From positions 43,884,643 to 43,948,642 of the forward strand of contig CM071573.1 of assembly GCA_036426205.1 (NCBI GenBank): a stretch of 64,000 nt of DNA, read 5' to 3'. The position numbers were made by a program, and so were the translations under genes. Origin of the DNA: Ascaphus truei (lineage: Eukaryota; Chordata; Amphibia; Anura; Ascaphidae). The notes below the pieces were generated by a model. It was not told the origin of the DNA. It saw only the letters and a program-made list of their open reading frames with translations, and did not search any database. This document shows, in pieces, positions 55,997 through 64,000 of this stretch (positions within the stretch are counted from its first letter, which is position 1; each line of letters begins with the position of its first letter).

Positions 55997-56828
55997 TGTA
56001 GCCCTGGTAAGAAATAGGGCTATATGTCTATCCTCCTACTGGTATAATCCTGCTAAGGGCAGGCTGCCAGTAGTTAACATGGGTTTCCCCCACATCAAGC
56101 CCTGATCTGAGTGGTGGAGGTAGGCCACCTGACTCTGTGTCTAAGGCAAGAGACACAGGGGAGGGGTCTGCTGACATCATGAGGGGCAGGGCTGTCTCAA
56201 TTTAGTTGCCTGTTCCTGTCAGTGACAAGGCAGTTCTGTCCTGGGTTCAGTGTTGAGCAGTTATAGTGTGTGTGAGCTAGCTAGGTTCCTGAGGAGTAGG
56301 GCCTAGTTAGCTATAGGTGGACCAGTGCCTCTCACCCTGCCTAGGGGGTGAGGGAAGAGCTAGCCCCACCCTGAGCGCCCGCGGCTTGGGGTGGTGGCAG
56401 GGACACAGAGAGTACCCAGAGACCATCCTGAGGGTGTGCAGTCTGGAGGGAGAGAAGACCCTGTACCCTGATTGACAGCGTGTTGCTGTTGTTGCTGCTA
56501 CTCTGCTGCTGTGTGCTGTGAATAAAGAGAGCTGCTGCTACTTTTATAACAACTGACTGAGACTGGAATCTCTCATCCCTGTGTGGGAAGTTCTCTGTAA
56601 GGGTTCCACCTCATATCCCTGGGGCTTCACAGAGATGGAGGCGTTGCACCACTGAGAAAGGATGAAGGTATGAACCCCAGTTACCTGTTCCTGTCCTCCC
56701 CCACACCATCGCGGGAGACTCAGGCCCTCCTGTTGCCAGCAGGTATGCACCACACCCAGACACGTAGCCAGACCTTAGTACACCTTAGGGGGTCTGATCT
56801 GCGACCAGGGAGGGGTCTGAGGGCTACA
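55997..56828 (+). mobile_element. Solo LTR with perfect 4-bp target duplication
   Basis: Starts TGTAGCCC and ends GGGCTACA (perfect 8-bp inverted termini). Flanked by CCTG at 55993-55996 and 56829-56832. AATAAA is near 56520. The TGGAGGCGTTGC motif at 56637-56648 is followed by ggtatgaac, and ggagactcaggccctcctgt matches the A-type LTRs. The 5' third is closest to the LTR at 44421-45049. Confidence 0.88.
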
Positions 56829-56839
56829 CCTGTGATACC

Positions 56840-57195
56840 CGACTCAATACCCGACTAGCCCCCTCGCTATCCACCTTTAAGACTCACCTTAAGACACATC
56901 TGCTTAAAGAAGCATTTGAGTAGCACTGGATAATCATGGACACATGACACATAAAGCTTGGCCCCCTGCAGACGCACTTACTAGTATTCCCTCCTACTGT
57001 CTCTGTACGTTCTCCCTACCTACCAATTAGATTGTAAGCGCCTCGGAGCAGGGACTCCTTCCTTAATGTTACTTTTACAGTATGTCTGAAGCACGTATTC
57101 CCATGACCTGTTATTTATATTATTTGTTATTTATATGATATGTATTACTACTGTGAAGCGCTATGTACATTTATGGCGCTATATAAATAAAGACA
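56840..57195 (+). mobile_element. L2-type LINE 3' end
   Basis: A short terminal coding piece reads LAPSLSTFKTHLKTHLLKEA, then FE and a stop, typical of the ORF2 carboxyl end in L2 elements. The 3' UTR contains ttagattgtaagcgcctcgg and gcgctatgtacatttatggc. The tail is aataaagaca repeats. 5' truncated. Confidence 0.8.
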
Positions 57196-57369
57196 TAAAT
57201 AAATAAAGACATACAATAGCAAAATTCCCAAAACGGGCGAGTTGCTGTCAGCGAGAGCATCGAGCCTCTGAAAAGGCCTAAACCAGTGATTCATTTCTGC
57301 TGCAGAGAGCGCGGCTCTGAGAGCTGCCTCTCCCAGCGGAAATGTCGTCCGAAAATTATTTATTTAAAT

Positions 57370-57649
57370 ATACATTTCTTTCATAGTGTAGATGTGCAGG
57401 GTGTCTCCGGAGCTGAACCGCGTTGGTTTTATGTCCGGGGACCCCCTGCTTCCCGAGATACAGGCCTCTTTATGGTGTGCCGGTATCACCTATGCAAGGA
57501 AATGTCCCGGGAGATTTCAATGCATAGGAGATAGCGGCACCCCATAAAGAGGCCTGTATCTCTGGAAAAACGGGGGTACCCAGACATAAAACCAACGCGG
57601 TTCAGCGCCGGAGAACCCCTGCACATCTACACTATTAAAGAAATGTATA
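57370..57649. mobile_element. Palindromic element (family P-like)
   Basis: Arms tatacatttctttcatagtg and cactattaaagaaatgtata, then gatgtgcagg and cctgcacatc, pair. Inner words gataccgg/gatagcggcacccc resemble 49933-50199. Confidence 0.8.
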
Positions 57650-58149
57650 TTAAAAAACATTTTAATAAACATCAATACACCAACAGCATCTGATGCCATC
57701 CGCCATGAAGATCCGGATCAGGTACCCAAATCTTCTTTTTTCATTCTTTAATCACCTTCTTCTATCTTCATCTGTAACCCTTTCTTGATCTTCTTAATCT
57801 TCTATCTTCTTGTTGTAATTCAAAAAGCCCGATGGTAGATCCCAATCGATGTTGTCTCGTCGTTTTCTTGGGCTCAAATGAGGCGTCACGGCCTTAAATA
57901 GGGCTTGTGACATCACATTTAGCCTCAAAATGGTTAACAGCCACCTGATTGGCTGTTAAAACCATGTTCCGACTTTAATTTTTTTTTTTTTTAAATGACG
58001 TCACTTAAAGTGAATGGTGCCAGACAATCAGAATGGCTGTGCTTCATTTGCCTTTAAGATGACGTCACTAAATCCAAGATGGCCGGCGTCACATGGTACT
58101 CAGCCAATCAGAGTGTGGAATTGGTTCCCACGATCTGATTGGCTGAAAA
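57650..58149. other. Non-coding interval, inverted attggctg words
   Basis: Contains a pyrimidine-rich stretch with repeated atcttct words (57725-57810). Between 57945 and 58150 there are several cagccaatca and attggctg words in both orientations, and aagatggccggcg. Likely MITE-derived. No gene. Confidence 0.4.
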
Positions 58150-58224
58150 AAAACACAGGTGTAGCAGCTTTAAGCACATTTATATTATACTTTTATATAC
58201 ATTTTGTGTATATATATCCATCAC

Positions 58225-61200
58225 AATGAGCACTTTATTTTTTTCTAGATTACATAGGAATTTGGATGTGGATCTTATTTTTCAAGACCCTAATTCAGTG
58301 CCTATAGTGGAGCCCAAGGTGGCTAATTTTCATCCAATTATGGTCCAATTGGAGAAATCTCTGATTGCAGAAAGTAGACAGTGGTGGGAGGTCACCACTT
58401 TAAGCAAATATTTAGAAAATCATCAAATCCCACGAGGACTTAGGGTCCAAAAAGTGCCAACTGTAGATACATAGAATTTAATATTCATGCAGGAATGGAA
58501 TGACATTTTAGATAATTGCTCTTTTGCATTAATGAAGTTATTGATACATCAACGTAAAAGAACATTAATTCAATTACATGATGAAATTGAGGATTTGAAA
58601 ATCCAACTTGACCCTTTTCTAAATAATAAAGAACTTCAAGAAATTGAACCTACAGTTAAAAAAAGACTAGATCAGATTGAACTAGAAATAGTAGGTACAA
58701 AACAGAGTAAGTTCTTCAAGGACAAGAATGATTCACACGGGTTGTCAAAGGACATGGAATAAAAAAAGTAAAGACAATCAGGCCAAAAAGACAGATTCTA
58801 AAAATAGCAATCAACATTTGGGAGCTAAACGTAGTAGGATAGAGAAGAGCAATCCCCTCCCTAATGAGCATAAAAATAGGCCTAAAAAAACACATTACCT
58901 ACCTCTCATACCAATTCCCGTTCCTATCCCACAACCGCAAAGGGTGTTACCTCAACATGACACCAATCAATATTTAAAACAAAAACAAGCAAAAGAAATA
59001 TATGATGCACAATTAGCGGCTAAACAGGAAGCTGTTCTGGCCAGTAACAAATATCATATCCTTTCAGAAATAAAGTCTGAGAGTGAGCCGGACAGTGTTT
59101 CCTTCACTCCACTACCAACTCAAGGAAGCAAAACAAGCTTCTCTTTTTTAGAGTGGAGAAAGGAAAGGGAGCACATATTTCCACAGGTAGAGATAATAAT
59201 AACACATGTAGATCCTCAGCCCCCTGTAAATTGCAAAAAGAGAAAAAGCGTACCAGGGGAAGAAGAGGAGGTGTTAATAGAAATAAATTAAAAGATAGTA
59301 GTCTACATCACAACATCTTTAATATTAGCCAGCATGTACTCACCAGTGTTGATAAAAGAGTGTTAGGTAAAGGTCTTACATTTGCACCGATCTGTGGGCC
59401 AAACAGTTTTAATCTTCATATTGATGTTCATAAATTTGCACGTAAACTGGCTCTGAAGAAATATTTCTTGAAAGATGCCATTAAAAGTCAGATGGATCAG
59501 AGGTCAAATGACATAGAGACTAGTACAATTCAACAAAAAAAAATTAAACCAAGACCCACTTTTTATCCCAAATTTGCGCAAAGCCATTTGGTTAATTCAT
59601 TTGTTGAAATAGTGACTAAAGATTTGGAGAAAACAAGTAGATCATATAAAATTCAAAAGATAATCTTGATTTACAAGAAAAGCCAGCATTACGCCAGTTG
59701 GAGGACAATAAATTAATTGTTATAAAACCTGCTGACAAGGGGGGAGGTATAGTGGTGATGGACACTCAATATTATATACAAGAATCAATGAGATTACTTG
59801 GAGACACTGCCACTTACCTCCCCCTTGCTGCTAACCCTTTGGTCAATATGAAAGAGAATTTAAAACTCTGTTGAGTAAGGGCCTTGAGAAGGGAGCTATA
59901 TCACATGATGAGTCAGAGTTTTTGTATTCACCATTTTCACAGACACCTATTTTTTATTTTATCCCTAAAATACACACGAACATAAGACAACCCCCTGGCA
60001 GACCTGTTATTTCTGGCATATCATCACTTACTTCTAATTTGTCACAGTTTATAGACTATCATCTTCAGCGTCTGGTTCACCAGGTTAAATCTTACTTGCG
60101 TGATACAACACACATTCTTCAGATATTGAGAGATTGGAATGGCGGCCTGAATATGTGTGGGTTACTGCAGATGTTACATCTCTGTATACAACTATTAACC
60201 ATACCAAAGGTTGCCAGGCTGTATCACGCAAGCTAGAATTAGATTCTTCTATCTCTGTAGCACGCAAATTATTTTTGTTGGATAGTATCCGGTTTATTTT
60301 AACCCATAATTATTTTCAATTTAATTCACAATTTTTCTTATAGATATGTGGAACGGCGATGGGCACCAGGTTTGCCCCGAGTTACGCCAATCTTTTTATG
60401 GACAGGTGGGAAGAAGATTATGTTTGGAACAACTGTCCTCTCGGGGCCCACCTGGTGCTCTGGCACCATTTCATAGATGATGTGATTTTTATTTGGTCTG
60501 GTAGCCAGGAGCAGTTAGATTTGTTTTTTGTTTATCTTAATAATAATGATAGGGATCTTTCATTTACTTTTAATCACAACAAACAACATATAGAATTCTT
60601 GGACCTCAATATATCTGTGAATAATAATAAGATTTAGACAAAGACTTATTTCAAATCTGTTTAGGCGAACAATTACCTTAGGGCGGACAGCCAGCATAAT
60701 CCTGGCTGGATACGCAATATCCCTAAGGGACAGCTCATTCGCCTGAAGCGCAACTGCTCCAATCAGGAGGCGTTTGCTATTCAGGAGAGTGAGCTGAAAG
60801 AAACATTTCGGGTCAGAAAATACCCTGAAAATCTGCTCACAGAGGCATCTCTGCAGGTAGACAAAATGGAGAGGAATACCCTTTTAGAATATAAGAATAA
60901 GAACATACTAAAAGATAAAGAACCCAAAGGAAATTTGGCCTTCGTTACACAATATAACGAAATAGCACCAAAAATTCGCCAGATTTTAAATAAGCATTGG
61001 CCAATTCTTCTGTGTGATAGCACATTAGCACAATGTCTTCCAGCTAGACCTAATATTATTTTTACAAAAGCTTCAAATATCAAATCACGTTTGGCACCTA
61101 GCTGTCCTTTAGATCACTCCAAATCTATATTAACCAACACCAGCAAGGGCTTTTTTAAATGCACTAAATGCACTGCTTGCTCATTTAGTAGTAACACTAA

Positions 61201-61597
61201 AACTTTTAGATCCAATGTGACTTCCAAAATCCATACCATAAAATCTTTAATTAATTGTCATACTTCTTTTGTGATTGATCTACTTCAGTGCCCCTGCGGC
61301 CTACAATATGTAGGCCGATCAGGGAGATGTTATCATAGAAGGGTATATGAGCACTAACGACACATAGTGTTTCCCACCATTTTCTATTATTATTATTGTT
61401 ATTATTTTCTCACACATCATAATCAGAATCCGGTTGGACTAAGATGTCAAGCTATCGAGACAGTGCCGGCAAGTTGGAGGGGGGGGAACCAACTTAATCA
61501 AATCAGTAGGCGTGAAGCTTATTGGATTTATGAGCTGAAAACCCTCTCTCCAAATGGCCTTAATATTGACTTTGAACTAGGAGTCTTTTTAAAATAA
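58225..61597 (+). pseudogene. PLE polyprotein: RT plus GIY-YIG endonuclease, disrupted
   Basis: Start MSTLFFSRLHRNLDVDLIFQ at 58225. An in-frame stop is at 58472, then a coiled, charged N-terminal part to about 58760 and, after a frame change, a linker to 59150. RT pieces follow: SLHHNIFNISQHVL (about 59300), KPADKGGGIVVMD (59725), FIPKIHTNIRQPPGRPVISG (59960), VTADVTSLYTTINH with the motif-A aspartate (60160), GTAMGTRFAPSYANLFMDRW (60350) and HFIDDVIFIW with the catalytic Asp pair (60466-60495). Then CTKCTAC cysteines (61160) and the endonuclease motif CPCGLQYVGRSG (61291), ending in REAYWIYELKTLSPNGLNID. Stops at 58472, 60341, 60635, 60661 and 61355, plus three or four frame changes, inactivate it. 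The CxxCxxC before GIY-YIG supports the Neptune group. Confidence 0.9.
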
Positions 61598-62037
61598 TAT
61601 TTATATTTTAACATAATTTATTTTTTATGATAATAATAAATAGCATTTTTTATATACGTATATATTTTTTATTGCAGACCACAATAGTATGTCACTTCTC
61701 CTCTATCCATCCGGTTTACGTGCATTTTTTATCATGATTATGACCATTACACATATTATAAAGTGTGTTACAGTAGGATAGGATGTATAATATATGTTGA
61801 TTTTTATTATATAATTTCATGTGTGTTCATTCCAGGTTTTTCTGTGTGTATTAGAATTATTGTGTGTGATCGTTTGTTAATTGTAATATGTGTTAGTGAG
61901 GCTGTGTTTACACTTGACATGACTGACAGCCATGTAGACCAATCACAATAGACGATTGGGATATGGGTAGTTTTTCAATTATCCAATAACATTAGTCCTG
62001 TCAGTATATATACATCTCATGTCTAAGTGATCTACAT

Positions 62038-62075
62038 CCCCTGAAGAAGTGCGCATGCGCACAAAACGCGTTGGG
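62038..62075 (+). ncRNA. Hammerhead-like motif in the PLE terminal region
   Basis: CCC, CTGAAGA (T to A at one core position), A, hairpin GTGCGC-AT-GCGCAC, AAA instead of GAA, palindrome ACGCGT, T, GGG. CCC and GGG pair as stem I, and the base before the predicted cut is T, which is allowed. Two core changes probably abolish cleavage. Hammerhead motifs are known features of PLE terminal repeats. Confidence 0.6.
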
Positions 62076-62500
62076 CAGTTTCTTCGAGTTATATCCTTGA
62101 CTAAGGCAGAGGATTGCAGGATCGCTGCCGCAGCATCACATCGAGAGAAGGGGTTTGGTGTTGTGTCCCGCCCCTGGTGACGCACTTCCGGCTACGGAGT
62201 GATAGACAGCTCGTAGAGAGCTCCAGAGCTCCAGATCTACCCCTGGCGATGTACATCCGGTCGCGGAGTACAGGAGACTGTTTGGAGTAACTCTTGGACA
62301 CCACGTGTATAACTGAGGCCGTTGCTGATCACCATTTACCTTGTTTCTCTGCGTGTAACCTGTGGCAGTCCTGTAAGTAGGATTCCGGTTTTTACCCACC
62401 GGATCCAACATCTGCAGTAGTCATTTTAGTGTGTTTATTAAAGTAACTCTAATTATTAGTCAGCCTTGCTTTTGTTTGTCCAGTGTTTGTCTTTTCTTGT

Positions 62501-63640
62501 TTGTCATATATGTATTATCATTTTAGCAGTGTTGCACTATGATGGTTTCTCTTTGTTTTTTCTCTTTTTGCATTACATGCTTGGATTAACCCCTTGCTGT
62601 GGAGCTGAGAAGTACAAGATCTGATTTCCACCTCTTGAGACTTCATACCTTTGGACTTTAAGTATTTCCTTGAACTCTTTAGGCGCCGGTCTGTATTGTT
62701 TGTTTTATGATGTACCACTATACTACTCAATGGATACAGGGTGGGTATAGTTAGTCCGGGGTGGGTGCTTAGGCCTTACGTGTGGGTGAAGGGTGTATTA
62801 GCCCTAAGGATGCGTGTCTAGACCTTGCGGGTGGGTAGCGGTTGGGTTAACCCCTTTATTACCTTAGAAGTATTAACTGCTAAGGTAATGAAGGGGTTAA
62901 GTCCCCCCGCAACCCCCCCACAAGGCCTAAACAGCCACTAAGGGCCAAACTCCCCCTTCAGTAAGCCAGCTAGCCACAGTAAGCCTGGCATGGGTGTTTA
63001 ACCCCTTCATTGCCTTAGCGGTTAGCCGCTAAGGTAATGAAGTTGCTGTAAATGCATTTTTCTGCATCGGATGCGTGCCGGGGGGCTCCGGTGCTGGTAT
63101 TAATGGCTATCAGCTCCGGAGACCCCGGCATCAATCCGAGCAGGAAAAGGGCCTGATTTTTTCAAAGTCCCGACATATCGCAGCTCATCGAGGCAATCTC
63201 CTCACCAATTTACCTAAATTTTGAGGTGAATTGGATTTGGGGAGAAGATCGCCTTTTAGGGCTGCGATAGGCGGCGACAGCCGACTCGCGGGTACTAGAA
63301 TCGCGTGAGTTTATGATCCTTCAGAAAATGGTCGATAAGCGGCTGATCGCCGCTCAATTGGCGATTTTCTTTTGGTCATAAGATTTTGCGTCGATACAGG
63401 CCGTTATCGAGCACTTATCGAGGCTTACTGAATACGAGTAGCCATTTTGGTCGATAAATGCTCAATAAGGGCCTTATCGGGGCTTTCTGAATGTGGCCCT
63501 TAGTGTATCTGCAATATTGCTCTCTGTAGATTTCTTTCCCCCCCCCCCCCCACCCAATTTCTCTTTAGGTACAGTGCCCCCGCTCCGCTGTCTTTTTGGA
63601 TATAAATTTGAAGTATACCAAATTAAGAATGGTCAGATCA
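62501..63640. other. Non-coding; TIR-element arm with inverted words
   Basis: 62760-63060 has alternating ggttaaccccttcattacc and ctaaggtaatgaaggggtt words in both orientations, as in 34973-36167. 63380-63500 ends in ggggctttctgaatgtggcc. Poly-C at about 63539-63551. No gene. Confidence 0.5.
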
Positions 63641-63830
63641 ATATTTGAGCAGCCACTGAGCACCGTGCATTACAGCTAGGGTGTAACCTGCCCCCTGACT
63701 AGCATGGAAGATGGTACATTTTAGTCTGTTAAGTCATATTTGAGCAACCACTGAGCACCATGCATTACAGCTATGGTGTAACCTGCCCCCTGACTAGCAT
63801 GGAAGATGGTACATTTTAGTCTGTTAAGTC
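63641..63830. repeat. Tandem duplication, 95 bp, two copies
   Basis: 63641-63735 and 63736-63830 are nearly identical (a few differences, such as gagcagccactgagcaccg against gagcaaccactgagcacca). The duplication is recent. The following bases, to 64000, are unannotated. Confidence 0.95.
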
Positions 63831-64000
63831 ATATTTATACTTGTGAACTGTCTTGCTGATAAAAAGTGCTCCGTAAAAATATTTTAAAGGTGAACCCATT
63901 CTTCAAAAAACCTTTGATAAAGATCAATATTCTAGGTCTATTTAATGAAATAGAATAAGAAGAGCTTGAAGATTGTCTACCTTGGCTGTGAGTGAAATCA

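Larger units (their letters stand above)
58150..62500 (+). mobile_element. Neptune-like Penelope element (PLE), near full length
   Basis: An ORF with N-terminal domain, RT and GIY-YIG endonuclease occupies 58225-61597. 61600-62500 is a terminal-repeat-like region with a hammerhead-like motif at 62038-62075. No long terminal repeat with RT-type LTR features exists. Both outer edges are estimates, because I could not identify a target duplication. Few disruptions suggest a fairly young copy. Confidence 0.85.

Overview
The window reads as a gene-poor, repeat-dominated stretch of a vertebrate nuclear genome, most likely an amphibian and probably a frog. The basis is the combination of a CR1-type LINE, a Neptune-like Penelope element (PLE), tRNA-derived SINEs, several palindromic MITE families, hammerhead-like palindromes, and long microsatellites. 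I cannot name the species. I found no convincing host exon, tRNA, rRNA, CRISPR array or bacterial-type operon. Every protein similarity I recognise belongs to a mobile element.

Layout. 1-13 kb: DNA transposons and MITEs, including a TA-flanked transposon (966-2987) in which a roughly 30-33 bp unit has expanded to more than 20 copies and into which a solo LTR has inserted; also a hAT MITE with a perfect 8-bp target duplication (5172-5542) and a fold-back insertion with a 13-bp duplication (8812-9134). 13-26 kb: mostly unrecognised sequence sprinkled with a palindromic hAT MITE family, SINE pieces and another fold-back (22202-22656). 26.7-34.2 kb: two LTR elements placed head to head 16 bp apart. 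One is a minus-strand LTR (26733-28554) and the other a composite plus-strand element (28571-34217) with decayed ORFs that do not resemble ordinary pol. 36.4-39.6 kb: a CR1-like LINE nested in a TTAA-flanked MITE. 41.6-46.1 kb: a rearranged minus-strand LTR element with two ORFs, then a solo LTR. 47-54 kb: a hAT MITE with a perfect target duplication, an LTR fragment, a small helix-turn-helix ORF, and a 2-kb hAT-like element filled with purine-rich satellites. 56-63.5 kb: a solo LTR, an L2-type LINE tail, and a nearly full-length PLE with RT and GIY-YIG motifs followed by a hammerhead-like motif.

Three themes link the loci. First, the LTR elements form related groups: each has 4-bp target duplications where both ends survive, and most carry an unexpected second copy of the primer-binding-site-like motif inside the LTR. 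Second, the PLE, four other PLE-like insertions and two isolated relics carry a common layout: stem, CTGATGA-like core, hairpin, GAAA-like core, 6-nt palindrome, stem. This is the layout of hammerhead ribozymes known from PLE terminal repeats. Third, hAT and TTAA-type MITEs with readable target duplications allow a partial relative chronology of nested insertions.
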